Part shown: positions 22,099 to 34,362 of the stretch, piece by piece
Position numbering within the stretch: the stretch's first letter is position 1
Layout of the letters: each line of letters begins with the position of its first letter
Source of the DNA: Moniliella sp. 'wahieum'
Lineage: Eukaryota > Basidiomycota > Moniliellomycetes > Moniliellales > Moniliellaceae
DNA: 64,000 bases
Reading direction: 5' to 3'
NCBI GenBank assembly: GCA_003971905.1
Contig: RSEE01000082.1
Coordinates: forward strand, 62,001-126,000
Program-made: the position numbers and the translations under genes
The notes under the pieces: model-generated
The model's input: the letters and a program-made list of their open reading frames with translations, nothing else
Databases searched by the model: none
Told to the model about the DNA's origin: nothing

Positions 22099-24850
22099 AT
22101 GTCGACTCCTCGCTCGAGCGGGCTCAACGAGGCGGATGAGGAACGGACCCGCCCACTTTCCAAAGACTCGGGCTTTCCGTCCACTCTGGATGCCATCGAC
22201 TCTCTTCGGCCTCTCACAATTGATAGCGTAACATCCACAAACAAAGCGACATCCAAGAAGACTACCCCGTTTTCGTTCGCAACCACAGCCGAGGTCGACA
22301 ACGAGAATGGGATGGAAACAGTGTCGCTGTTGGAAAACGCGCTCTTTCAGAACGACCCACTGCTGAATCCACATGATGATCACTCTGGGACACGAGCCGC
22401 GACGAACGAAAACCGGGGATCGGACCAGTGGGGTGAAGGCGCCAACGGAGGTGAAAATGACGCAGACGAGGAGAAGGTTCTGGACTTGGCTGATGCGCGT
22501 GTGCGTGCCGTCGTGCCTAACGAAGACGACCCAGATATGCCATGCAACACGATCCGCACCTGGCTGCTTTCCATACTGTTGGCCCTCGGCCTCACCACCG
22601 CCCTCGTTGGTCTGGAGGTCCGAGGAAACGCTACCAACCCACAGATCTTTGTGTCTACAAGTGCGGTGTTGGTACAGCCATTCACCTACTGTTTGGGTTT
22701 TGCGCTATCGAAAATACCGTACCCATCCCACTGGCCCCTGGCTTGGTTCATCAACCCGGGCCCTTTTAACCTCAAGGAACATACGTGCGTCCCAACTTCC
22801 GGGAAGTTGAGGTTGCAGTGAAAGAGACCTCTGGCTGACACATATGTGATTGTTTCGTGCAGGATATGCACCATCGTCACTGCGGTTGCCATGGGCCCCA
22901 ATCTCACCTTGCAATACTTAGCCGGACTGGCTGACTCGGCTAGTGGTGGCTCAAAACGTAGCACATTCCCACCCGGCTTCCTCTTTCTCATCTATCTCTC
23001 GACCCCATTCTTTGGGTTTGCCTTGGCCGGCCTTGTCACACGTCTTCTCGTTTGGCCTGGTGAGCTGATTTATCCTCAGCAGCTTCAGACGAGTGCAATG
23101 TTGACGGCTTTACACGGGGTTCGGCGTGGCAACTGGAGCCGTCGCCGCGTTTTTTGGATTGTGGCGACGGTCATGTTTCGGCACTGGATCCCGCTATTCT
23201 TCTATGCGCCTCTGGCAAGGTTCGAGTGGCCAACGTGGATTGCTCCGTCCAACTTTGTGGTCAATCTATTGTTTGATGGAAAGGGTGGCCTGGGCTGGTC
23301 TTTTTGGTGCCTGGACTGGACTGGAGTGATCTCAGCGTTGAGTTCTCCCTTGATCGTCCCATGGGGTGCGCTGGTCAATGTATTTTGTGGCTTCGTCGTT
23401 GCCATGTGGGTCATTGCCGTCCCGATTTTTTTCACCAACCGGAACCTAGCGGCCTGCCTTCCCTATGGCCTTATCGACGCGGTTTGGTACCCACCGCTGA
23501 ACACCACCAACATGTATACAACTCCTTGCCTCAAGACATGTATCTAGATCCTCCCCAATTTGATTCACCCGACCCACCCCAGGGATACTTTTCCGCCACA
23601 ATCGTCATGACTTGGGCGTTTTCCTATGCCGCATGTACCGCCTTGCTCGTGCACACCCCCCTTTTCCATGGCGGTGACCTCCGCCGCTGGTGGAAAGTGT
23701 CCAATGTGGCTGATTCGCCTGACCCTCACACACGCCAACTCGCCCGCTACCCGGCTGTTCCCACCTGGTGGTACCTGTGTTTGCTTCTGGTTGCTTTTGT
23801 CTTTGCCATCCCCATGGTGCACGTGTACCACACATCGGTACCGGTATGGGCGATTGTGCTTGCCCTGGCGCTGGCTGCAATCTTCATTGTTCCAGTGGGC
23901 ATTGTGGTGGGCCGGACATCGGTGGAGCTGAAGTGTGTGGAGCACTTGGCGACGTTGATTGCTGGTGCTTCTCTGCCTGGGCACACGACCATCCTTGCAC
24001 TCTTTCAGATATGCTGCACGGGCACCATCCAGCAGGCGATGCTCTACTGTGGCTGCTCCAAACTGGCAGTCTACTACTTAAGATCCCACCACGGATCCCT
24101 TCTTTGTACTCGTGGGAACACAATTGGTCTGCTCGGTGTTGCAAAGTGGAATCTGGGTAGGGTGGAGTTCCGATACGCTGCATTTCAGCAAAGAAGCCGA
24201 ACTGCGGATTGTAGGGTTGTACGATCCCATGTATTGGACTGGCGTCGGGCCTCAGAAAAACGGATTCCTGCACCACTACCAATGGACTCTGTACTTTTTC
24301 CTTATTGGCGCAGTCGCTCCATTGCTCTTGTATCTTGCCGGACGCGTGTCCCCCCAGTTGAATCACACTGCTCACCTCCGCTCGATCCATTGGCCGCTCT
24401 TCTTTGGTGGTATATCGCAATTCGCACTTTTTGCAGCCGTTTGCTTCACCTCTTGGTTTTTCTGGGGGGCTCTCACTCACATACTGTTTTCCCGTCGTAG
24501 GCAGTTGAATTATTGGATTGCGTACGCCTACTCTCTCTTCCCTTTGTATTGTTCCAGGGATGAATGCCGCTAACTCTCTTCACTAACAAAATCTCTGCAT
24601 TGGTTGTCGACAGGATGAATTACATTCTCTCTGCCGCCGCTTCTGTGGGAAGTTCGCTTTGTACAGCCATCATCGCGGCCATGGAGTACGGTACAGATGG
24701 CACTCAATCCCGCTTTACCCGCTTCCTCCATCACCCTGAACAAACTTGGGCCCCAGAACGACTACGGCGATACCTTGGAAAAAGTTCTGGTCTGGAACGA
24801 CACGTTTTATCCCAACAGGAATGTGCCTTCCTCCGACTTGTCCTAGTTAT
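22099..24850 (+). CDS. OPT-family oligopeptide transporter, copy 2
   Basis: This is the cleanest N-terminal half of the three copies. From ATG at 22099 the frame is open through DPDMPCNTIRTWLLSI, SAVLVQPFTYCLGFALSK and the OPT signature NPGPFNLKEHT, to the donor at 22785. The intron 22785-22862 ends GTGCAG|GATATGC. Exon 2 reads ICTIVTAVAMGPNLTLQYL and stays open to about 23517. There a one-base loss, shared with copy 3, breaks the frame before YLDPPQFDSPD. A further break lies near 24080. A second intron (24522-24613) joins LNYW to MNYILSAAAS. C-terminal blocks are YQWTLYFFLIGAVAPLLLYL and HLRSIHWPLFFGGIS. The C-terminus is unclear beyond about 24800. Confidence 0.9.
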
Positions 24851-26457
24851 CCCCTTGCAAATCCAGCCGGACAAGCAACCGACGGATCTGGGCAACGGCG
24901 GAGAAAAAAACCCCACTTTTTTCGGTTTTTTTTTTTTTTTTTTTTTCTTTCCCTCCATCTGCCCATCAAATTACGCCCCGGCACCAACAGTTGCCCACCC
25001 CCACCCCTATCTGCCCTGTTTTCCTTTTGCCTTTTCTCTCTTCGTCACATGCAGCTGTGGCCACACTTTACTTTGTGTCGACCACGTTTTGCTTTTTGGG
25101 ACTAAAATCGGACATTGATTGATCCATGAAAGAGAAACGAGCCCCCGGATTAAGGGTTTGTACCTATCAGTACATCATCCCCTCTACCCCCGTTTTCTTC
25201 GGGACTGTGTATATGAAGCGTTATAACGCCACTGTCTTCGGTACCAACCTCTTTCTCTTTGGACCGCACGCCGTTGAATTCGTACGACATTTGACGTAAT
25301 AGAGTGGGTAGAAGACATATGACAGTAGGTTTGTTGGCGTTGGTCAGAAGAGGCCGCTGGTGATGCGGAAAAATGCGTACCCACCAGTTTGGGCAGTGAT
25401 CAATTGCCTTCATAAGATGCGAAGTAGATGAAGAGGATTATGTCGAGGAGGAAAATGACAGCGTCTGGCGTCGGTTGGAGCTGGTATTGGATCGAAGACT
25501 GGAACTGCATGAGAAGAGCTAAGTGGAGACCTTAACACACCTCTTTCCACACTTCGATTCATTTGGAATCGAATTTTCCTGTGGTCGCCGTGGCGAATGA
25601 AATGGCCGCTGGCCGCTTGGGTGTCCTAGACGGCCCGGCGGAGAGTGCCTTGTTCTAAGGCCCAAACCAGCCATGCATCGAGACCCACCGGTCCATTGAC
25701 TACTCGCTAAAGACTGAAGAGGGGAAATGGAATGCGAGTTTTGTGGTTCAAGCAGTCCTTAGCACTGAAGGTGTGTGCTCCCTTCAAGCTTCAATCCACA
25801 ATCAATGCAAGCGAGGTCGGAGGTGAGAGAATTACGCGCGATCCAAGTAAAACACGTATGACGCACTTTGCCTCTTGCCGACACTGATTGCCCCGAGATC
25901 AACTACTAGCCCCTCCAGGCCCCTCCCGACTGGTTGACAAGGGACGCCCAAGCTTGAGCCCAGCACGATGAGACTTGCTGCACATTTCCTGGCGGCATTG
26001 AATATTGGCGGCGTCCAAATTTCCCAAGCCCACCGAAAGCCCACTGAGTACTGAGTGATGATTTCTCTCGAAAACGAATCCTTTCGGGACCGGAATAAAA
26101 CGCCAGAATATAGAGTGGAGGGAGGGGGAGACGGAGATGTATAGAGTCGGGTGTGGGGGAAGGAGCTAGCACAAAGAAAAGCGACAGAACAGGGACGGGG
26201 GAGTACGGTGTGTAGTAGGGTGGTGGGTGTCCTGGACCCTGTCCCCCACATTGTTAACCGGTAACCAGGCCAGTCATTAGTGACCAGTGACTAGTGACTA
26301 GTGACTAGTGACACCGAAATCGCCCACCCGCGGTTACGTTTAGCGATTTTCGTGCGCCTGGAGGGCCAAGTTGCTAGGAGGAAAAAGGTCAAGGAGAAGG
26401 AGAAGGAGAGGAGAGGTGGTAAGCCAGTTCAGTTGTACGCAGTGCATTCCGTTCCCG
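24851..26457. other. Intergenic; poly-T tract and heptamer repeat
   Basis: A T-rich homopolymer tract runs from about 24917 to 24948 just 3' of OPT copy 2. At 26278-26312 a 7-bp unit (GTGACTA) is repeated about four times. An open minus-strand frame at 25832-26251 has no conserved features. No gene is recognised. Confidence 0.4.
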
Positions 26458-27550
26458 TTATGCCTTGTAGAGCTTGAACGCAACCAAGCCAGCGAGGGCA
26501 ATACTGTAGCCGAACATTTGGGTGCCGGTGACGACCGAGTTGAGGATGACCATGGATCCGACAATGAGCAAGATATCTTTCACCACGCCAGCAAGGGTGA
26601 GCACGAGGGAGGACGCGGCGCCAATGAGGAAGACGAGGCCAAGTTGAGGGCAAATGCGCAGGATGCGTTGCTGAGCAGGACCATGGGGCCTACATCGCCC
26701 AGATGGGCAAAGGGCGCCCAGCCCTCGACAAAGGGAAGTACGACAGCCAGCATCGCCGCGCACACAGGGGCAAAGTAGTAGACCGACACGAGCGGGTCCA
26801 TCTTGAGACCTTGCAGTAGCACCTGGATCATGACCAGACGCGTCGACTCGAATAGGATCGCGACGGCCTGCAGCACAAAGCCAAACAGGTCGAACTTGGC
26901 TTCGCCATACGACGCAATGGCCACACCGCACGAGATGCCAAACACAATCCCAAGCTGGGTCGCGTTGGCTGCCTTGAGACCAAATGCAATGGACATGAGC
27001 AGGACAGCGACGGGGGTGAAGGCCTTGACCATCTGGATGTAGGAGACACTGAGGTAGAGGTAGGCGTAGTTGCTAAAGATGAGTGAGGCGGCAAAGAGGG
27101 CGCCAATGGGAAGGATGTTGCGGATCCAGCGCTCACGGGTCATCTCGACATTGTGGAGACCGTCCATGAGGTGGGTGTAGCGGGCAAGGACACGGGTGCC
27201 GAGGGCGGCAAAGGCCATGTGGAAAGTGGTGAGGAAGATGGGTAGCCAAAGTTGAGGCCGTCCTTCTTGAGGATGTATCTGCAGAGGCGGGGGGGGGGGG
27301 GTCAGCGGGGGTGGGGGGCGCAAAGAGCACGCGCAAGCGGCAGGACGCACGCATTGTAGATGATGACGGTCATCGACGAGCCGATCCAGAAGGAGATGGG
27401 GATGACGGGGTGGAGCTTGCGCTCGGGCGGGCGGGGAGGGCCGCCGGGCAGGGAGGAGGGCAGGGTGGCGGCTGCGGGGGCGGGGGCGGCGGGGACAGCA
27501 TCGGGCTTGGTGTCCTGGATGGGGACGGAGGTGTACTCCTTGGAGGCCAT
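26458..27550 (-). CDS. TPT/DMT-family transporter (triose-phosphate/nucleotide-sugar type)
   Basis: A multi-pass membrane exchanger of the drug/metabolite superfamily, probably in the Golgi or ER. ATG at 27550 (MASKEYTSVPIQDTKPD). The first membrane segment is at VIPISFWIGSSMTVIIYNA. An intron (27350-27279, AATGC|GTGCGT...CTGCAG|ATAC) joins it to YILKKDGLNFGYPIFLTTFH. Family-typical blocks are WIRNILPIGALFAASLIFSN, YAYLYLSVSYIQMVKAFTPV and QVLLQGLKMDPLVSVYYFAP. The protein ends VKDILLIVGSMVILNSVVTG, then FGYSIALAGLVAFKLYKA. Length is about 360 residues, normal for the family. One frame break near 26640 separates the last helices. Many fungal paralogues exist and the substrate cannot be assigned. 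Confidence 0.88.
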
Positions 27551-28102
27551 GGGAGCGATGGGGGCGTTGGGCAGCAGCGGGGTGGTGGTGGGTTGGCGCG
27601 CCGGCCGATGGGAGGATCGACGTGGCGGCGCAACCCAACCCTACCGCGCGCGTATCTTCGGCTGGCGCAGGGGGGCAGCGCGGGAGTGGGGCACGTGGAA
27701 CACCGGCGGGGTGCGAGCCTGGCGCGGTACTGGCGTCCTGCTCCGGCGGTGGCCAGCATCGGGCAACAGCGGGGTGGCATGTGACACGTGACATGCCACA
27801 GGCCAGGTGACAGGTGCGACAATCTCAATCTCAGGCGCTCGGGTGGGAGAGCTGCGGGTTGCCGCTCGCTGGGCAAGTACATTCGGTGTAACAAAGGACG
27901 CGAGGCCTACAGGAGGAAGAGAAAGAGAAAGAGAGCAGAAGAAGCGATGCATCGATTCCAAGAGGATACCATAGAGAGTCGGACAGAACAGCGCCAGGTG
28001 TGATGCGTGGGTTATAATGGCGCTGACATGCGTGCGTGTTCGGGGGGCGGTGTGCACTATGATGTAGCTCAGACCAGACCAGCAGAAGATAATAATACGC
28101 AA
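27551..28102. other. Intergenic between two minus-strand genes
   Basis: Upstream of the TPT transporter. Open frames on both strands are not conserved; I see no gene. Confidence 0.4.
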
Positions 28103-29760
28103 TCAGGAGCGATATAGCGCCCAGAGCTCCTTCTCGAACGACGCGTCCACCTCGCCGTCGTGCGCGTCGACGCGCGCATGCTCCGTCGGGTCGTCGTACC
28201 ACTCCTGTACCGGCGGCCACAGCCGCACCGATCCCCGCCGCCCCTCGCCCGCCTCGCCTCCCTCGGCCGAAGCCGCACAGGCCAATCAAAGCACAGCGTC
28301 GCCACCCGCTTGTCCTTCTCGCCCGGGACGCGCGGAATGTCCCTGCCGCGCCTTGAAGAGGTGCGCGAGCGAGTGCGGCATCGCCTCGTCGTCCGAGAAG
28401 ATCGACGCGTCCGACTCGCACTCCGGCTCGGACGCGCAGCACCTGGCTCGCTCGCTTCGGACTGCGAGCCAGCCACTGGCACTGCACTCCCTCCTCCGAC
28501 GTTCCTGCCTCGGCCATCACCACGTCCTCGTCCCTCGTCCAGAGGCACATCGGTCAGCTCCCCATCCGTGGAAAGATGGTCCTCTTGCGGGTCCGAAGCA
28601 TCCTCCAGCATGTCACGCCCCTCCTCCTCCTCCCCTCCTCCTCGCCCTCAGTCTCGATCTCCGCATCCGACAAGCTCGATTCACTGGCGCTGGGGACAAG
28701 CTAAGCGGGGGGAAGTAGCAGATGCTTCATGGTCCCCCCGTTCTCTGCTCTGCTCCTGCTCACGCACCTGCACCTGCTCCTGCCGGTGCAGACCACTCAG
28801 CCAGGCCCATCTGCTGAATCGCCGCGTCCCCTGCCGCCGTAGAAGGATAGAACAAGGAAAGCGAGGAAACCTACTCTCGGACATACGAGCAGCCCGTCGA
28901 CGTTTCGAATTGGGACCTACTCCCCCACTCCGTCCCCTCCATCCACTCCACCACAATCCGTCCACTGCAACCTCCACCACTCCGTACGCTGCTCAAGCTC
29001 CCGCCTGCGCTTACGATCAGAGGGAGCCAAAGTGGCTTCCCATCCAGCCCGGCCTCGTAGGCCATTGCGCTGCTGCTGCGCGTCCACCCCGGCTGGGCGG
29101 GACCGAAGACTAACAGGGTAATGCCCAGCAAGCCTGCTGGCTCGCCCTTGCCGGACCAGAGGGTAGGAGGATCGTATTCGCCCCTCATCTGGGCGAGGCG
29201 GGTGCGTGCAGTGAGCTGTCGCGCTCGCGGTGGTTGTGGCGCTCGCGGTGCACTGACGGTTGCGCTGGCGGTTGCGTTGGTTCGGCCGACGGGGGTTCCC
29301 CTCGCGCTTGCGGCAGGTCAGTTGGGCGTACTAGAAGGTCCGGTGCCAAGCGCGCCAGCGCACCAATCATCAGTTCTTCCGTGATCATCATGCTGGGTTT
29401 GGGAGGGGGCGTGGGGGCGTCCCCCCTGCCCTAGGTTCAGGCACTGCGGCTTCGTCGGATGGACCGTCGCCACGGGGGGAGGGGATCTGTCCTTCTCGTG
29501 GCGGGTGCGATGGGTCAGGAGACTGGTTCCCTTCTTCTTCTTCTTGGTCTGGCCCTTGTTCTTGCTGCTTGCTCTTGCTCTTGTTCTTGCTTGTTGTTGG
29601 TCTTGTTGTTGGTCTTGCTTTGTTTGTAGTGCTCCTGTAATGCTCTTGCTCATACTCTTGCTCTTGTTCTTCATGGTGTCGCCCCGGTCCAACGTCCGGG
29701 TTGGACGACGGGGACGCCCGATCCTGATCCCTCACTGGCACCTGATCGTCCACTTGGTCC
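28103..29760 (-). CDS. Unrecognised protein with acidic and low-complexity regions
   Basis: A coding-like C-terminus ends WALYRS at 28103. Before it come WPPVQEWYDDPTEHARVD, a serine/aspartate-rich stretch (SDASIFSDDEAMPHSLAHLF) and DASDPQEDHLSTDGELTD. Towards the 5' side, MMITEELMIGALARLAPDLL and KPLWLPLIVSAGGSLSSV look structured. Positions 29500-29690 encode Gln/Lys-rich low complexity (QQDQQQARTRARASSKNK). The pieces lie in different frames, so exon limits are not resolved. It could be a separate gene or the C-terminal part of the Rrn5-like gene immediately upstream. I do not recognise a family. Confidence 0.45.
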
Positions 29761-29820
29761 GCATGGCGGCGTGTGAGTTGGCTGGACGGTTGGGGGACGC
29801 AGCAGGAGCCTGGACCTTAC

Positions 29821-32072
29821 CTACCTCATAACCGCCCGGACTGGCACCACGTATTCCAGGCTGCTGCTCGGCCTGGGGGACGGGAACGAGCTGTTCGTCG
29901 GGGGGAGACTTGACGTGGCGGTACTGTGCCACGCATTCGCGCAAACAGTGTGGAGGAACGCCTCGAGTGCGGAACCGATTTCCACCAGGCTGTCCCAGCC
30001 CAGATGGTTTGCGCCGTGGTGCGAGCGCAGGAGACGGGCCAAAGTGGGCAAGTGCAGTATGGGAAGCAGGCGCTGGGCGATGGGAGGAGGGTACGACAGT
30101 CGCGAGACAGGGTGCAAAGGGGCCCTGTTGCGGCTGGAGAAGTGGGATCGGTCACGAGTACGACAGAGCGCAGCGTACGTATCGCCCCAGGGGAACGTGG
30201 CCAGTCCGCCGGAAGATGAGAGCCACCTCGGTTTCTCCTTGGGGAAGGCAGGCCGGTCCGCTCGGCCTCGGCCTCGAGCTCCCTTGACCAGGGGGGGGTA
30301 CCTCCCTCTCTTCCTCACATCTGGTCCCATTCGGCCGGTCCGGTTGGTTGGGGGACTGGATCGGCCTGGGCCTCAAGTGCCGAAAGGGACGTATGGCCGT
30401 CGGGGCGAATGAAAAGCCAGTTTTCTCCGCGGAATGGGGGGAGGACGAAAGGTTGGGAGAGACAGGGGATCCCGACCCTGCCAGTCTGGCCTCTGGTCCG
30501 CCTCTGCGTCCGCCCTTGGCTCCTCGTCCCACTCTGGCTCCGTTGCAACCGCTCGTCGTCCACTTGGTCCGGAGGGAGGTTGTCATCGTAGTCCTGTTGG
30601 ACGCGTTGGGCCTCCCAGAGTTCTGGGAAGCCAGAGGAGGTCACTACGCCTGCGACCAGGGCCAGGTCGGCACGTAAACTAGCGCCCTGGAATTGTCGTT
30701 GAACCGCGCCGGTGGCGTCGTCGTGCGTCACAAGGGTCCATCGGGTACCAAGACCCAGGGACCAACTTCTGAAATAAACGCACGTCGCTTGCTGCCGTAT
30801 TCGTTTCGTGCTCGGTGAGAAAAGGGAGGATTTGCCGGTCGTCCAAGTCAAAGGGGAAGAGGTAACCTTTACTGAGAAAGGCGAGGATGACCCATCGGGC
30901 CATCGCATGGGCCTGGTCCACTTGTTCGTACGCGAGGGCCATGAGGGCCTTGAAGGGACGAGCGTTACGATACGCATGACTTCTGCTGGAGCAATATGTG
31001 CAGGGACACAGAGTTGCACTACGGTGCGGACCATGTCCACGCCACTTACCAGGACGGCTTTGACGACGGCAGGAAACCCGCCTTGGGCAGGGTAGATGGG
31101 GTAGTCCTGTGCCAAGGGCCATAGCAGACGGGGACCAAGACGGCCATGTTGTCCAATGCTCGTCCACCGGGACTGAAGGCACAAATGCCGCCGAAGCAAT
31201 TTGGGCGCGCCAAAGGGGCCGGGGAGGAAGTGGCATTGGCTCAGACGCAGCATGTTGAAGCGTGCTCATCAAGAGTGCTTGCAACGTCGCTTTTCCGCAA
31301 GGTGGTATCCAGTGGTTCAGCAGCCCAGCCGCTCGTTCCTCAAGTTGACCAACTCGTCACTCACCTCCCTCGCGGCCGGATGGGCATCCAGACCAAGCAC
31401 GAGCGACGACGCGCCCTCGGCACCCAGACGGAACCGGAACCCGCCCCATTGAGAAGTACGTGCGCGTGCGCGCAACCTCCCAAACGCCTGTTGCAGCTCC
31501 TCGGCCTGATCAGGCGCGATGGAAGTGGAAGTACGTTGTTGTGTGCTGGAGTGGGAAAGAAAGTGGGTGTAGGCCGGCTCGGTAGCGAGCAAGTCATTGG
31601 ACCAAGCGGTTTTGCCAGCCTCCAAGCGCGCAACGTACATAACCACCTGGACCTCGGTCTTTCCTGCGGACCGGAGGGCGGGCGGGTGGCCGCCGCGCCG
31701 GTACGCAGCGAGGGCGACATTGATGTCCTGGGCTACGAGGTCGGGGCGGTGCTTAGAGTGCCGCGCGAGCGCCGGGTAGAGTAGATCCTTTTCCAGCCGC
31801 GTCCAGCGTCCCGACACGGGCGGTGGCTGGTCAGAGGACGCGGGGTTGTGCCCAGGGCGACGCGGGGGGACAGGACGCAGTCGCAGGCGCGTCTGCTCGA
31901 TGTGCTCGGCGAGGAGCGCGGCGTGCCGCACGGCGCTGGCGCGGGCCGGGGGGAGCGAAGGGGGGGGAGGAAGAGGATGTGGACGTGGCGGTTGTGGTGG
32001 TGGGGGTGGTGGTGGGGGTGGGAGCGGCGATGCCACGGGAGACGCGCTGCGCCGCCTTTGCGCCGCGCACAT
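29821..32072 (-). CDS. Rrn5-like SANT-domain protein (RNA polymerase I upstream activation factor)
   Basis: From ATG at 32072 a proline-rich leader precedes RWTRLEKDLLYPALARHSKH, then RPDLVAQDINVALAAYRR and GKTEVQVVMYVARLEAG. These resemble the SANT-like region of fungal Rrn5, a subunit of the factor that recruits Pol I to rDNA. HPAAREVSDELVNLRNERL, followed by many helices (FKALMALAYEQVDQAHAMA, LDDRQILPFLTEHETN), continues the protein to about 30400. A further helical block, LGWDSLVEIGSALEAFLHTV, lies near 29950. Frame breaks at 31317-31290 and elsewhere prevent a clean model. The start lies 234 bp from the divergent uS17m gene. The family assignment rests on motif resemblance only. Confidence 0.5.
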
Positions 32073-32305
32073 CGCCGGCGAGGAGGAGAAGGAGGAGGAA
32101 GAGGAGGAGACACTTTGTCCTGCGCTGGTACTGTCTTTTGTGCTGTCTAATTAAACAACAACCTACAGCGGAATGGGCGTGGGCTGGACTGATAGTCCCA
32201 GCCGCGATCATTCCGCCCGGCGGCGCCCACCTTCTTCCAGGCGGCCGCCGCAGCCGCCCGGCTGGGCGGGACGACCATCGGCCCGCCTGAGCCGCTCTGC
32301 CCAGC

Positions 32306-32919
32306 ATGCCCCAGATCCTCGAAGGCTTCGTCACCCGCGCGGGGTTCATGGACAAGACGGTCACCCTGACCGTCGAGCGCACCATGCTCCACCACCTCTA
32401 CGCCAAGGTCGTCTCTCTCCCCCCTCCCCTTGGTTTCGTTGCCGTTTGGTGTGCTCACCCCTCCATCTTTCCCTCACAGCAACACACGGTCACCAAAAAG
32501 TTTCTCGTGCACGACGAGCTCAACGAGCTGCAGATTGGAGACCGGATCCAGGCGGTACAGTGCCGCCCGCTATCGGCGCGCAAGTATTCCGGTTCTACGA
32601 CTTTGTCGGTACCGCGCGGAGCGGGAAGCGCACCGTCGTCAACTCAAGATGGACATGACGGCGTTGGAGCAGGAACAGTACGGGTAGCCATGCGTGTGCG
32701 GAATGAGCGGACGCAGTGCGTGCGGACCGACTCAAGTTGGCCGGTCGTCTGAAGGAGGCTTCGAGTTTGATCGAGAAGATCGAGCAGGACCATCAACGTG
32801 CTCGTCTCGAGGCACAGCGCGACGCGGAAATTTTGCTGAAGCTACGGGAGAAGCCTCCCGTTTGGCAAGGGAAATTCAAAAGGCTAGGACGGAGGCTTTG
32901 TTCTCCTCAAAAAGGCTAA
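32306..32919 (+). CDS. Mitochondrial small-subunit ribosomal protein uS17
   Basis: ATG at 32306 begins MPQILEGFVTRAGFMDKTVT, then TVERTMLHHLYAK, matching the uS17 beta-barrel (G.V....DKT..V.V). A 72-nt intron (32408-32479, AAG|GTCGTC...TCACAG|CAA) is followed by TKKFLVHDELNELQIGDRI and CRPLSARK, the conserved uS17 end. A charged C-terminal extension follows (RLKEASSLIEKIEQDHQ, RDAEILLKLREKP) to about 32919, after frame shifts near 32590 and 32690. Lack of the longer cytosolic-type N-terminus, together with the C-terminal tail, supports the mitochondrial form. Confidence 0.85.
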
Positions 32920-34362
32920 AAAGTAATCTCACCATGCACATCTCTTCTCCCCCCTGCCCTGCCCTGCCCTGTTACGCCCTGCCCTGCCCTCTCCACTTGA
33001 CGTTCTTGTATAGCCAAGGTACATAGTTCCCCTCTGGTATCTCAAACAGAGATCCAATCTGCCCCAACACCGCCCCCCCCCCCCCCCCACCGATCACCGA
33101 TTGTCGCACAACCCGACCTATCGTTCAACGTCCATCGTCCATCATTCATCGTTCATCGTTGCGGTGCTTGGCGGCTGCACGCCATGCGTCTCGTTTTCGC
33201 CACATCCCCGCCGCACTACCCCGAGAGACAACACTGCACCCAGCCAGCTAGCGGTTCAGGATACATTTTGGACATATGCACCACTCGTGTGCGATGTCCA
33301 GGTTTCCAGCACAAGGCTTACTTGCTCAACTGTAGAATGCGCGCCACGGCCTCGGCGCAGAGACATTTCGCGCATCTCATTTCACTCATTAAGATACTCA
33401 CCCTGCCTCTGCTTCCTGCCCGCTCGATTCAGGTCTGCGTCCTGAGGCTCAGGACCTACCGTCCCACCTTGGCGAGGCAGGCAGAGAACGATTGCTAATC
33501 CCTTGGACTAGCAGTCTCGACTCTCGTTTCGACTCTGGTCCCCCCGGCTTAGCCCCGAGTGTGACAGGAAGACTGAGGCCACAGAGCACCCCTAAGCACG
33601 GCATGCAGGCGGGCGTCAACGTTCAACGTTCAACTGAACGTGCTCACCTCTCACTTCTCCCTTTTTAAGCTCAACACCTCCGCACCGTCGTGTGTGAGTA
33701 CCATGTAACAACCGCACGGCGATAGGCCCAGGCGGCACAGTCACTTGTCACAGCAGGGGAAATGGATTGCTGCTGCTAAACTCCGTGGCGTATAGCCATT
33801 GTGTTCGCCAACGAGCCTTTCTGAGATGTGAGGGTGGAGTGCAGGGCAAACTGCTAACACCGTTGGCCTCAAACGGAATCCACTGCGTGTGACGTGTACG
33901 CAGCACACGATGGGGTTGCCGACATGTGACATGCTGACAGCTGGCTCCGCCGTACTTAGTATCAGGCGGCCCGTCACGCGCAGCACACATCACACGTCAC
34001 ACGTCACACGGACAGAAGCGCTCGAAGCTTGAAATCGAAGGGATGATCTCACCGACACCCCGACAACGTCCGTCTTCGCCCGTGAGCGCGTGAGCGCGTC
34101 CCCGTGCCGGCGGGAGGGGACGTCGTTCGCAATGGCGTAAGGGCTGAAATTGTGCGCTGGGCGTGATTAATGATTGTGGGCCGCGCTTACCTCCGCCCCG
34201 CCGAACCGCCGAACCCATCGCCCTGCCAGCCGCACCCGCTCCCGGCGGTACTTAAGGTCCACGTTCCTCTTTGCCCAGCGTTCCAGCGTTCATACGGCCA
34301 TCCTCCTGCTGCTTCCCGCCCCTCCTCCCTTCCAACTTCCACACCTATTGCACCTCCGCCTC
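32920..34362. other. Intergenic; simple repeats only
   Basis: Contains a CCCTG pentamer run (32953-32990), a poly-C tract (33071-33089), CATCGTTCATCGT-type repeats (about 33122-33160) and CGTTCAACGTTCAAC (33620). The last 200 bases are the presumed promoter of the oxidoreductase. No gene is recognised. Confidence 0.45.
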
